A stretch of 64,000 nucleotides of DNA from Trichopria drosophilae. Its lineage: Eukaryota; Arthropoda; Insecta; Hymenoptera; Diapriidae. Positions 23,348-33,510 of this stretch are shown here, piece by piece (the first letter of the stretch is position 1; each line of letters starts with the position of its first letter). The position numbers and the translations under genes are program-made. A model generated the notes under the pieces. The model saw only the letters and a program-made list of their open reading frames with translations, made no database searches and was not told the DNA's origin. The DNA is taken from contig CM059582.1 of the NCBI GenBank assembly GCA_030407085.1, positions 203,092,001 to 203,156,000 of the forward strand, in the 5' to 3' direction.

Positions 23348-26300
23348 CTATTCAGAGGATGCCGCAGATGCATCATCCACATGCTCTATATCTACTGGTA
23401 GCAAGCAGAGCTTCGTGATCGGTCGCTTATACGTCGAATTCGCAGTCCGGACCGTAACAACTCTTACGAATCCGTCATGACCCGGATGACACTCAACAAC
23501 TCTAGCAAGCTCCCACTTTGACGGGGGCAGATTGGCATTACAAACCAGAACCAAGTGTCCAACTTTCAGCGATGCAGACGAAGACTGCCATTTTGAGCGA
23601 TGTTGACAAGATGTTAAATAATCGCGAGCCCAACTTTTCCATAATTGGTCTAAAACTTGCTGGTACAGTTTCCAGCGTGCTACACGACTCATTGAATAAT
23701 CAACCATCGACGTCGGTGGCGTCGCTAAAAGAGGACCGCCGATAAGAAAATGAGCGGGCGTAAGGACGTCGAGAGACTCGATGTCATCGTTGAGTGGCGC
23801 AAGTGGACGCGAATTTAGGCAAGCCTCGATGCGGCAAAGAAGCGTAGAAAGCTCCTCATAAGTGGGAGTAAGAGCGCCAAGCGTACGTCGAAGGTGATGC
23901 TTAAAGGACCGCACTCCCGCCTCCCACAGCCCACCGAAATGAGGAGCAGCAGGGGGAATGAATTTCCAAATTACACCGTCCTCGGCGGCACGCGTGTGAA
24001 GCTCTTTACTCATAAGTGCGGCACGATAAGCCCGGCGCAGTTCCTTGTCGGCTCCTTGGAAGTTAGTTCCGCAGTCGCTGTATACGATTTTCGGTAATCC
24101 ACGTCTAGAATAAAACCGTTGAAATGCGGCTAAAAATGCGGGAGTCGAATAATCGCATACAACTTCTAGGTGCACAGCACGCGACGCCATGCAAACAAAT
24201 AATGCAACGTATACAGGGTGTGAGCGATTACCACGTCCGCTCGCTAAACGCATTTTTAGGGGTCCGGCGTAATCCACACCGCACTCGGTAAACGCTCTAC
24301 CGGGCGCAGTCACGCGGGCCAGTGGCAATGAACCCATCATTTGTACGGATATTTTAGCTCTATAGCGAGCACACCTAACGCACTTATGGACTACTGATTT
24401 GACTATCTTTCGTCCATGAAGTAGCCAAACCGATGCTCGCAACGTACTGAGGGTTAGCATAATCCCTCCATGCATGCATCGTATATGAGCATTGGAAGCT
24501 AATAAACGGGCGACATGGCAAGATCGCAGCAAAAGCGGAAATTTTGCGGACAGATTGAGATTGGCCATTGATAAACGACCTCCTACGCGGAGTAGGCCAC
24601 TTGCATCTAAAAATGGATTCAGCCTCCGTAGGCAGCTTCCCGATGGGAGTTTGTTATGCTCCTGCAACCGCTTAGATCCTTCGGAATCAGGAGTATTATC
24701 GGACAAGATGCCGATCTCTTCCGAAAACTGCACCGCTTGCACGAGCGAGATAATACGATCCGAAACTAGGGAAAATTCAGAGCGTTGGGATGCAAACTTT
24801 TTACATTTGAGACGCCAGCATGGCGATAACCAGAGAATGCGAGCAAAAATATGACACATTTTTGGCCATGAAGAAAATCTGTTGAAAATCAGATGAGTGT
24901 CATCTGATGCGATGGTCGCAAATACCGTATTTGGTTTCTGCTCCAGAGGGGCCTGAGAATCAAGGATTGGACAATTTTGTGGCCACTCAGAAGGCGAATT
25001 ACATAGCCAAGAGGGACCATGCCACCACAATTTTGAGCGTCCAATTTCATGAGCCGAAATACCGCGAGACGCTATATCCGCGGGATTCTCATTCCCTGAC
25101 ACATGATGCCAAGTGGCATTCGGAAGTATTAGTTGGATCTCCGAGACGCGATTCGCAACAAATACTTTCCACTGAACGGGCGGTGCGTTTATCCATGCAA
25201 GCACTATTGTCGCATCTGTCCAACAATGTACTGCACATTGCGAAAAACTGGGCGACATACGAATTTGATTTAAAAGTCGAGCGAGTAAAACAGCGCCACA
25301 CAATTCGAGCCGCGGAATTGTGAGCTGTTTAATAGGCGCTACACGTGTTTTGCCCATTAGCAAAACTGTTTCGATGTTATTATTTAAAAATTTGACGCGT
25401 AAATACACGACAGCTGCATACGCTTTCGACGAAGCGTCACAGAAACCGTGTAATTCGATAGACGTAGATTGTGACGTCCCAAACCATCGCGGTATCGAGA
25501 TAACCTCGAGTGCCGGCAACGATTCATAAAAGGCGAGCCAACGCCGTTCAATTTCGGGCGGAAGGGGGGCATCCCACTCCGATGCGCAGAGCCATAATTC
25601 TTGCATAAGAATTTTCGCATTTACGACCACAGGCGCGAGCCAACCGAGCGGATCGAAAATTCGCGCGATATTTGACAGAATTATCCGCTTCGAGATTATG
25701 GATGATTCGCCGCATTGTACCGAAAACCGATATGAATCATCAGACGGATGCCATGCGATTCCCAAAATTTTTAGACTCTCATCATTTTGGAGGGTCTTAT
25801 CGCATGAGAGACCGTGATTTTCTGGAGCGATGTCATTTAATAGCGCCGGAGTATTGCTCGCCCACTTACGAAGGACGAATTTACCGCGTGCTAATAGAGC
25901 TATAAGCTGATCCCGAATACGTCTGGTGTCTTCGATCGTGTCGGCGCCGAACAATGCGTCGTCGACAAACATGTCATTTAATAGCACGGTTTTACCGAGG
26001 GGGAAAGGGAAGCCTTCGTCCTCTGCCAGTTGCCGCAAAACTCGAAGCGCGAGGAACGGGGCACTGGCTGTACCGTACGTCACTGTAGTCAGCTGGTACT
26101 CCGAAATCGCATTGGACGGTGATTTTCGCCACAATATGCGTTGAAAATCAACGTCGCGATCGTCGACGCGAATCTGTCGATACATTTTCTCCACATCTGC
26201 AGTATACACATAGCGGTGTGTACGCCACTGCAGATGCAGCATCGGCAGATCTGATTGCAATTTCGGGCCAATCAACTGGACGTCATTGAAGGAACACCCG

Positions 26301-28669
26301 TTAGACGATTTGGCTGACGCGTTGAACACTACTCGAATTTTTGTAGTAGTGCTCTGAAGCTTAATCACCGGATGATGCGGAAAATAAATGGGACTATTAG
26401 AAGATTCGTAAGACGGCGCGATTCGCATGTGACCAAGCGCTTCGTATTCTTCTAAAAATTGATAATATGCGTCGCGTTCTTGCGGTCGATTAGCGAGTCG
26501 TCTTTCTAGCGACGTAAAGCAATTTAATGCGCGAGAACGCGAGTCTCGGATAGTTAAAGGTGACCCTTTAAATGGAAGTCGAACAACATATCGGCCATCT
26601 AAATCTCGAGAATGCGTCTCAAGGAAATGTTTTTCGCACATGACATCATCCTCGGATATTCGCGGCGCAGTAATAATTTCTTCCACCTCCCAAAAGCGTG
26701 AAAGAGACTGGTGAAGGTCATCATGCAGATGAATATGATGCACATGCACAGGCGGTGCATCCGATGCCTCACAAGATGAATTAGTCTGACCGGAAAGAAT
26801 CCATCCAAAGATGGTCTTCATTGCCACCGGCTCGTTGCGTTTTCCACGAATTATGCCATCACACAATACATAAGGGTAAATATCTGCACCAATAATAATG
26901 TGAATTTTCGTGTCATCGATCGGACCACCGTCAGCGAAATCGAGTCCATTCAAATGCGGCCAATGCGACAATGGGTGGCAGAACTTAGGCGTGTAACCAG
27001 TAAGATTATCTAAAACGAGTGCATCAGTAGATAATGCAATTGCATTATCCTTTACCGAACTGATAGTTATTGGAATGGCCTTTTCTATTTTTCCTGGTGT
27101 ACACTGCCCAATTCCACTTACCATGGTCGCAATTGGATACGTTTTGGTACGCAGAGCTGTCGCGACTTCGCGAGAAATAAATGTGTGAGTTGACCCTTGG
27201 TCCAACAAAGCGCGTGCTTTAACAACACGTTGAGACGGTGCCGTGATCAGAACCCATGCAGTCGACAAAATTACGTGCGAAGTTTGTCGCGAAATACTCA
27301 AATGTGACTGCACAAGATCAGCATCTATAGTAGGTGACATTGCAGAGCGCGGAGTACTCGTAAATTGCGGCGATTTCGCATGAATTGTAGGCGGTGTAGA
27401 GTGCGATGACGTCACCGCTGGCGACGTGTGCAACAGAGAATGATGGCGTGCTCCGCAATGAGTGCAATTGCGTTCACTCTTACATGCATTTTCTCGATGC
27501 ATGAAACTAAGACAATTTCGGCACAAGGAACGATTTTTTATGAAATCTAGTCTTTGCTCTACAGTTTTATTGACAAACATTTGACACCGATGGAGTGGAT
27601 GCAGGTCATTACAGAGAACGCATTTTCTGTACGGTTTCGCATTCGTATGATGCGCTTGCACAGGCGGAGCAACCTTAAATGTACCGCGAGCAGGCTGCGT
27701 AGAGGTACGCATTGGTTTTTCACACGAGGCTGATGTTTCGAAAGCTCGAATCCTGGAAGACAGATTAGTTTTCAATTGGTTGTACGTCGGGACAGTTTTC
27801 CCATCGAGGGTGAGATCCCAAGCCTGACGACTATCGCGATCGAGACGTTGCGTAATAATAAAATTTAAAATAAAATCTGGAACCGGGTAATCCAGCTTTC
27901 GAAGCGCTTCAGCAGATTCATGTACGCCATCTAACAATCTTTGAAGTTCTATAGGAGAGCCAGAAGAAATAGATTTAATTGAAAATAATTTCATTAAGTG
28001 AACATTTAAAGTTCGAAGTTTGTTTTCGAAACGGTCGGTCAATAGACTCCACGCAGTCTCATAATTTTCCGCGGTTACTGACAGCGTTTTAATTAATTTG
28101 GCCGCGTCGCCAATTAAACACGATTTCAAATAATACATTTTTTGAAAATTATCAAACGAGGTATCATTTATAATGACAGCAGTAAAATGATCGCGAAACT
28201 CCGCCCATTCGGCATACTCTCCCGAAAATCGCGGTAATTGTATTGTCGGTACTTGCGTGCGCCTTGTCATCTCAGGGACAGCTGCTGCGGTGCTGGCACA
28301 AAGTTGCATCGTAGTTCTGGCTGACTGATTGTTACCGATAATCGTAGAGAATCCAGCGGCAGTGTTCAAATACAGCTCTTCCGCTGTAGCAATAACATCT
28401 TTTACAAAATATGAGTCCATTGCACACTCGGTAATGTCGCGATAATGCAAAATTCGAGTATGCAGTGTTGCCATGCGAGTCCAAATGTCCTGAATGTGGG
28501 TTAGTCTGATTTGAGCCTGATCCTTAGTCAAATTTGGATTTGATAAAATCGCAGCCGAGCGTCTCAGCGAATCTACATTGACTTGCTGCGTTGCGGTTAA
28601 ATCTAAGTAGGCCTGATATTCGTCTTGAAGAGCAGCTTCTTGTGACGTGGCTTTCTTAGTGCGACCCAT
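23348..28669 (-). CDS. gag-pol polyprotein of Bel-Pao element 2 (1773 aa, intact)
   Basis: A single frame from ATG 28669 (MGRTKKATSQ) to a stop at 23348. Order of domains: Gag (residues 1 to about 420) with two Cys/His knuckles (CVLCNDLHPLHRC, CRNCLSFMHRENAC); aspartic protease with LLDQGSTH near residue 490; reverse transcriptase with YTADVEKMYRQI and MFVDDALFG near 900; RNase H (LHGFCDASSKAYAA); integrase zinc finger (HIRCMHGG, CVRCARY); integrase core GVDYAG (about 1465), YSDCGTNF (about 1528) and LWEAGVRS (about 1580); C-terminal domain ending TYKRPITKLCLLPVD. Length and motif set are normal for Bel-Pao. No stop or frameshift is present, unlike element 1. Expressed as a virus-like-particle polyprotein if transcribed. 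Confidence 0.95.
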   Translation of the reverse strand: MGRTKKATSQEAALQDEYQAYLDLTATQQVNVDSLRRSAAILSNPNLTKDQAQIRLTHIQDIWTRMATLHTRILHYRDITECAMDSYFVKDVIATAEELYLNTAAGFSTIIGNNQSARTTMQLCASTAAAVPEMTRRTQVPTIQLPRFSGEYAEWAEFRDHFTAVIINDTSFDNFQKMYYLKSCLIGDAAKLIKTLSVTAENYETAWSLLTDRFENKLRTLNVHLMKLFSIKSISSGSPIELQRLLDGVHESAEALRKLDYPVPDFILNFIITQRLDRDSRQAWDLTLDGKTVPTYNQLKTNLSSRIRAFETSASCEKPMRTSTQPARGTFKVAPPVQAHHTNAKPYRKCVLCNDLHPLHRCQMFVNKTVEQRLDFIKNRSLCRNCLSFMHRENACKSERNCTHCGARHHSLLHTSPAVTSSHSTPPTIHAKSPQFTSTPRSAMSPTIDADLVQSHLSISRQTSHVILSTAWVLITAPSQRVVKARALLDQGSTHTFISREVATALRTKTYPIATMVSGIGQCTPGKIEKAIPITISSVKDNAIALSTDALVLDNLTGYTPKFCHPLSHWPHLNGLDFADGGPIDDTKIHIIIGADIYPYVLCDGIIRGKRNEPVAMKTIFGWILSGQTNSSCEASDAPPVHVHHIHLHDDLHQSLSRFWEVEEIITAPRISEDDVMCEKHFLETHSRDLDGRYVVRLPFKGSPLTIRDSRSRALNCFTSLERRLANRPQERDAYYQFLEEYEALGHMRIAPSYESSNSPIYFPHHPVIKLQSTTTKIRVVFNASAKSSNGCSFNDVQLIGPKLQSDLPMLHLQWRTHRYVYTADVEKMYRQIRVDDRDVDFQRILWRKSPSNAISEYQLTTVTYGTASAPFLALRVLRQLAEDEGFPFPLGKTVLLNDMFVDDALFGADTIEDTRRIRDQLIALLARGKFVLRKWASNTPALLNDIAPENHGLSCDKTLQNDESLKILGIAWHPSDDSYRFSVQCGESSIISKRIILSNIARIFDPLGWLAPVVVNAKILMQELWLCASEWDAPLPPEIERRWLAFYESLPALEVISIPRWFGTSQSTSIELHGFCDASSKAYAAVVYLRVKFLNNNIETVLLMGKTRVAPIKQLTIPRLELCGAVLLARLLNQIRMSPSFSQCAVHCWTDATIVLAWINAPPVQWKVFVANRVSEIQLILPNATWHHVSGNENPADIASRGISAHEIGRSKLWWHGPSWLCNSPSEWPQNCPILDSQAPLEQKPNTVFATIASDDTHLIFNRFSSWPKMCHIFARILWLSPCWRLKCKKFASQRSEFSLVSDRIISLVQAVQFSEEIGILSDNTPDSEGSKRLQEHNKLPSGSCLRRLNPFLDASGLLRVGGRLSMANLNLSAKFPLLLRSCHVARLLASNAHIRCMHGGIMLTLSTLRASVWLLHGRKIVKSVVHKCVRCARYRAKISVQMMGSLPLARVTAPGRAFTECGVDYAGPLKMRLASGRGNRSHPVYVALFVCMASRAVHLEVVCDYSTPAFLAAFQRFYSRRGLPKIVYSDCGTNFQGADKELRRAYRAALMSKELHTRAAEDGVIWKFIPPAAPHFGGLWEAGVRSFKHHLRRTLGALTPTYEELSTLLCRIEACLNSRPLAPLNDDIESLDVLTPAHFLIGGPLLATPPTSMVDYSMSRVARWKLYQQVLDQLWKSWARDYLTSCQHRSKWQSSSASLKVGHLVLVCNANLPPSKWELARVVECHPGHDGFVRVVTVRTANSTYKRPITKLCLLPVDIEHVDDASAASSE

Positions 28670-29093
28670 CGTAATGGTTTCTCAGCTGAGAGTCGAATGA
28701 GACCGGTATGCGACGACGATAAATTTCGAAGGCGTGGCGATTCTCAATTTGGCGAAGAGTGGTAGCAGCTCTCGATGGGAGCGTGCGTTACTCTTATCTA
28801 TGTGAGGTGTGGTCGAGAGTGGGGCCGTCAATGAAATCGGCCGCGACAAATGGTATCCTTAGGCGTATGACTTGTGACGTATAAGCGTATCCTCGAGGTG
28901 GGGTGCTTTTGGTGACGTCACAACTCGAATATTCCGTGTTTAATTCGGCGACGACTGAACTACGTCCGAGATAAGCCGAAGATAGCCGAGTTCTGCGAAT
29001 TTGCGAGTAGAGAGCAAATTTATGCAAATTTTAACTCCATCAAAATTATCCAAGATAGGCACAATCACGAACTATCACTAATTGCAAACTCCG
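28670..29093 (-). other. leader of Bel-Pao element 2
   Basis: About 420 bases between primer site and gag start. No conserved frame; the short open frame within it is not supported as a gene. Confidence 0.6.
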
Positions 29094-29111
29094 ATCCTGG
29101 CAGGATCGCCA
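29094..29111 (-). promoter_or_regulatory. primer-binding site of Bel-Pao element 2
   Basis: The minus strand reads TGGCGATCCTGCCAGGAT, two bases after the 5' LTR. The same 18 bases occur in element 1. Confidence 0.75.
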
Positions 29112-29113
29112 AA

Positions 29114-29720
29114 TGTTTCGTTTTGAGTGACGGGCAGCTTTATTCCGCTAACTCAATGACGTAATGCGTGGTGCGACAGGATGGAGATTGCAAATAACAA
29201 TTGGATGTTACGTCTAATATATATCACTTTATTAACACAACAAAAAACACTTAAAATGATCTATATATACAAGTCCTTAATAAACTGGAGGTCAAATTAC
29301 TCGCGATCACACGTGGTTTTCACAGATGGCGACAACTCCCGAAAGATCGGATTGATTTATCCGAAAATCAATTACATTTAGGTAAATTGACTGAGTTAGC
29401 TCACTCTGGATTTATTAAATTGCGCGCGAAGGTTTCGCGGAGACTAAACAATATGAGCAATTTGATGCCTAAGCGGAAGGTGCCGATGCGTAACACGTTC
29501 AAAAGCGATATAGAGCACAAGTGCGTCAAGTTACCGGACGTCTTCTTTCCGAGAACCGCCGGAAAAACGTGGCGCGGCGCTTCGAGCGGCAGATCGGCGC
29601 GATCTTAATTCTGCTGACTAAGCACGGCGAAATCAAGAACAAGTCAAATGAAAGCAGATTTTTCGCAGTGATTATAAAAACCGCGAAACTTAAAATCGGC
29701 AGAGGGTATATCCGCCAACA
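29114..29720 (-). repeat. 5' LTR of Bel-Pao element 2
   Basis: 607 bp, apparently identical to 22639-23245. Followed by CGGGA. Confidence 0.93.
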
Positions 29721-30164
29721 CGGGAAGTCCTAAATTTTATGCTTATCGCGTACAAACTAGTAATGGGAAATACCCCGATACGTGTAAGGTCAAGGGGATT
29801 TCGTTAAATTGCGAAAATGAAAATAAAATCAATTTCGACTGGATTTATCAGCTAATTATGGAAAATGATACTTATACTAGTACTACTACCATTAATACTG
29901 CTACTACACCACCAAAAATAAAAATTCGATTCAGTGCGATACGACGAACCGAAATTCACGAAGTTGTAACGCGCAAAGAAGAAACAACATGTAAAATAGT
30001 TTTTAAAAAAAGGCGTCACATTTCGACTATATATTCGCTTTCTTTGGGATACAAAGCATAAAGTGTAACAAAGCTGTAAAAATGTAAATTATTGTAAAAA
30101 ACAATAGTTTTCTCGTTACTTAAGAAAAATTAGCAATATAAGCGAAATTGTTTTTGATATTCCA

Positions 30165-30207
30165 TTTATTAATGATAATAATAAAAATAATAATAAAAAT
30201 AAAAATA
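30165..30207. repeat. A/T-rich simple repeat (ATAATAAAAAT)n
   Basis: Low-complexity run of AATAATAAAAATAA units. Confidence 0.7.
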
Positions 30208-30365
30208 ATTATGTCCTTTGTGTAATTATTAATTTAAGACAACAAGGTAAGCACATACTATTACGTAATCTCTTCAGTTGCTTTTCATCCCATTCGAAGT
30301 TCATAGGAAGACATCGCATCTCCTCTTTCGTATTTTGAGTGATTTCCAAGAAAAATATAATACTG

Positions 30366-31260
30366 CATGACCTACCTGAACTTTTCGTCAAAGGGCCCCA
30401 AACAGAACTGATGGTCGCAAGACCGATATCGTAATTTATTACAATCTATATTATTTTTTTACACATAACTTATTCTAACTTACTTCTAGAACCTCATCTC
30501 CCCCTCGTCTTCAAGATTTTCCTAGAAAACCGGGACTCTCGAATATAAGCCACATGTGCGTTCCAACGACGGCGTAAGAAATTTCAGTTTCGTGTTTCGA
30601 CCTGCAAGTGGAGTGACACATACGCCACATGTATACATATAAAGGTCAGTGGAGTGTTCTGTAGATAAATATTAATACACAATACGGAGGAACTGGGATG
30701 TCGGTTCTACAGTTTATTCATCATAACAAAAAACAAAAACTAATACATAGACGTTGAAAGGTCGTTGAACCGTGATCTACCTCAACTTTTCGCCAAAGAG
30801 ACCCACGTACCTATATGTTTATCGCAAGGTCATTATCGTGATTTATTACCGTCTTTTTTATTGTTTATACGCAAACTATCAATTAATCATCATTATCAAC
30901 ACTCATCTGAATTTAATTACCCAATTATCGATATTTATTATCGTCTTTATTATTTGTTTATATAACAATTAACCACGAAGCACTCGTGTATCAGGTCGCT
31001 GAACCATGACCTACCTCATCGTCGTGCAAAAGGTTGTCCGTACGTTTTTGTTTACGTCAGACGGCCATGGTGTTATTTACGGTCATAAATTAATATTGAC
31101 ATTAATTACCCTATTAACATTATTTATTGACATTTTTATTGCTTGTTTTGACATTAATTATCCATTAATAACCATTATCATCTATTTATGAGGTCATTAG
31201 TCCCTGACCTATCTCAAGGCGCGCGTGCCGTCTGGCGCCAGACCTACCTCAAGGTGGAGG
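30366..31260 (+). repeat. degenerate TGACCTACCTCAA repeat series
   Basis: Related starts occur near 30366, 30769, 31003, 31200 and 31235. Each begins with a TGACCTACCTCAA-like word, and several continue through CGCAAG/GTTTACGTC and AT-rich ATTAATTACC tracts. Unit lengths are irregular. No gene is visible in 30070-31340 apart from this. Confidence 0.45.
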
Positions 31261-31356
31261 AGTGGGGGGTGTTTACGTCTGGCTATCGGGGGCCATATAC
31301 TACTAATGTGTTTTTAATTAACATAATATTCATTATAAAAGCCATGTTTGTTTTCA

Positions 31357-31584
31357 GAAGCAATCTCTTTCTTCAATCAATTTTTAAATTCGTCGAAGAT
31401 GTATGCATATCTCGAAGTAATCCCACTAAAGGACCAGCGTTGCAGTAAAGAAATGTTCAAAATTCCGGTAACATACCTTTGTAAAAAATGCAATAAACGG
31501 TTTTATTGTGTAAAAACTTATTTGGACCACATGACAAAGAGACATTGGAAGAGAAACCCGCATAGAAGATTTCTGAAATATTAG
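31357..31584 (+). CDS. terminal exon with single C2H2 zinc finger
   Basis: A good acceptor (TTTGTTTTCAG, ending about 31356) precedes an open frame ending at 31584. It encodes YLCKKCNKRFYCVKTYLDHM then TKRH, a complete C-x2-C-x12-H-x4-H finger, followed by a basic tail (KRNPHRRFLKY). An AATAAA at 31687-31692, about 100 bases after the stop, fits a polyadenylation signal. Upstream exons are not recognised, so start and full product are unknown. Single-finger terminal exons occur in alternatively spliced BTB genes such as lola; that is only a possibility. Confidence 0.4.
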   Translation, partial: EAISFFNQFLNSSKMYAYLEVIPLKDQRCSKEMFKIPVTYLCKKCNKRFYCVKTYLDHMTKRHWKRNPHRRFLKY

Positions 31585-31686
31585 TTTTTTAAGCTGTATG
31601 CTTGAAGCCAACAAGATGACGGCGCTTTCTCTTACGTCCTATTTCCCCTAAGCTTGATTGTATTATTTTGTATTGTAGTTTTATAC

Positions 31687-31692
31687 AATAAA
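31687..31692 (+). terminator. AATAAA polyadenylation signal
   Basis: Lies downstream of the zinc-finger exon stop, in a suitable AT-rich context. Confidence 0.4.
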
Positions 31693-31967
31693 TATAAAAA
31701 ATCGACGATTTTAAGAAAATCGAAAATGTGTTTTAACAATGTCTTTGCAGACGTTTTCCCTCCTTATCTTTTCCTGCCTACTATTAATTCTGTAATATTC
31801 TAGACGAACTATTTGCTTACATACACCCAGCAAAACTTTAAAAATTGTAATTAAACCGAATATATTCAATTTGAAAAGCACGTAATAATAGATGATGGAT
31901 CGAAGCAACATAAATTTGAGTGTTGTTTTCATTGAGATTTGAAAGTCTGAGATTTAGTACTATTATA

Positions 31968-32012
31968 TAATTTATAATTTAATATAATTTATAATTTAAT
32001 ATAATTTATTAT
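31968..32012. repeat. AT tandem repeat (TATAATTTATAATTTAA)n
   Basis: About three copies of a roughly 18-bp AT unit. Confidence 0.6.
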
Positions 32013-32255
32013 TGATACCACAGATTTTGTTGATATGAAAATAAATCACAAGAAATCCGAAAAATCCAAAAAGATGTCACTTCTGTGCATAAAAATCCGA
32101 GTTTAGACGGACGTACTGATTTTCGGAAAGGAATGGGTACTGCCTGCTCCACTGTAAAAATACTGAAGCAGTACTAACAATGAGTACTGACAACCTGTGT
32201 AAATCAGTACACCGCCGCGCGACATAGCAAATGACGAAATCTCAGAGTTGTGCTC

Positions 32256-33510
32256 TTAACCCTTTCAGGACAAAATGTACAAAAATTTGACACGAAGTTT
32301 GTCAGTATTTTTTAGTATTTAAATTCAATGAAAAAAATTGTGGTATATACGTTTCCAATTGCTCGAACCCCGCTCTTTCGAATGGTGGATGGTAAAATAC
32401 TGTCAATTTTAAAATGAACAAATTTCAGACGATTTTTTAACAAAAATAATGAGATTTTAAAAGTTTTTTGTCATTTATCGTTTTTTTTTATCACTTATAG
32501 CATTACTATGCCTCAGTTCGGTATAAATAACGTGACAAAAATGTCTAAGTTTCAAAATGGTGATATATGTTTTTATAAAATTCGAAATGGCGGTCCCGAA
32601 AATGGCGTCCTAAATAAAATTTTCTTGAAAAATTTGAGAACGCTCTGACACAAAAATTATGAACTTTATAAAAAAAATAATAAGAATAAAAAGTTGTTAG
32701 AATTCATCGACGAATACACTGGAATTTTGTCAGATTTTTTTTATGATATTTTGAAAAAATTTTTAATTGTTTTTTCCAAAAATTCTGAAAAAATTCGAGT
32801 ACATTTTTTGATGAATTCTAAGCATTTTTTGTTCTTTGCATTTTTGTCCTAAAATCGATAGTTTTCGAAGAAATAAATCTCGAATGTTGCGTATTTATAT
32901 ATATTTTATATTTTTTCCATCGGAAATTATCAACTTTTAGAAAAAATTGCAAAGAACAAAAAATACTAGAATTTTTTCAGAGTTTTTGGTAAACTTTTAA
33001 AAATTTTTTCAAAATATCATAAAAAAAATCTGACAAAATTCCAGTGTATTCGTCGATGAATTCTAACAACTTATTACTCTTATCATTTTTTTTATAAAGT
33101 TCATAATTTTTGTGTCAGAGCGTTCTCAAATTTTTCAAGAAAATTTCATTTAGGATGCCATTTTCGGGACCGCCATTTCGAATTTTATAAAAACATATAT
33201 AACCATTTTGAAGCTTAGACATTTTTGTCACGTTATTTATACCGAACTGAGGCATAGTAATGCTATAATTGATAAAAAAAAAACGATAAATGAAAAAAAA
33301 CTTTTAAAATCTCATGATTTTTGTTAAAAAATGGTCTGTAATTCGTTAATTTTAAAATTGACAGTATTTTACCATCCACCATTCGAAAGAGCGGGGTTCC
33401 AGCAATTGGAAACGTATATACCACAATTTTTTTTATTGAATTTAAATACTAAAAAAAAAACTGACAAACTTCGTGTCAAATTTTTGTACATTTGGTCCTT
33501 AAAGGGTTAA
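32256..33510. mobile_element. palindromic piggyBac-type MITE with TTAA ends
   Basis: The two halves (32260 to about 32840 and about 32940-33506) are reverse complements over roughly 580 bp with few differences. Ends are CCCTTT...AAAGGG flanked by TTAA on both sides (32256-32259, 33507-33510), the target preference and end type of piggyBac elements. There is no coding capacity. The centre is AT-rich with ATTTATATATATTTTATA. Confidence 0.75.

Larger units (their letters stand above)
22639..29720 (-). mobile_element. Bel-Pao LTR retrotransposon 2, intact
   Basis: LTRs of 607 bp at 22639-23245 and 29114-29720 look identical. A 5-bp duplication CGGGA flanks the element. Primer site, purine tract and one uninterrupted 1773-codon gag-pol frame are all present. 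It belongs to a different family from element 1 (unrelated LTRs, clearly diverged protein) but shares its primer site and purine tract. Likely a very recent, potentially active copy. Confidence 0.95.
22340..30061 (+). pseudogene. family B DNA polymerase C-terminal remnant, split by Bel-Pao element 2
   Basis: Two pieces, 22340-22638 and 29726-30061, are joined across the retrotransposon. The left piece shows the polymerase palm motif YFDTDS (about 22482-22499) and LGDLTDEL. The right piece begins at PKFYAYRV, continues with CKVKGISLN and ends GYKA at a stop, typical of protein-primed type polymerases of Polinton/Maverick elements and related viruses. The left piece changes frame at least twice (before the palm motif, near 22470, and near 22612), so it was already dead. 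Only the last part of the palm/thumb region is present, with no integrase, capsid or terminal repeats nearby. The source could be a Polinton or another endogenised DNA virus-like element. Confidence 0.72.

Noticed and set aside
30209..30391. 60-codon minus-strand frame
   Set aside because: No domain or start context. Likely chance in AT-rich DNA.
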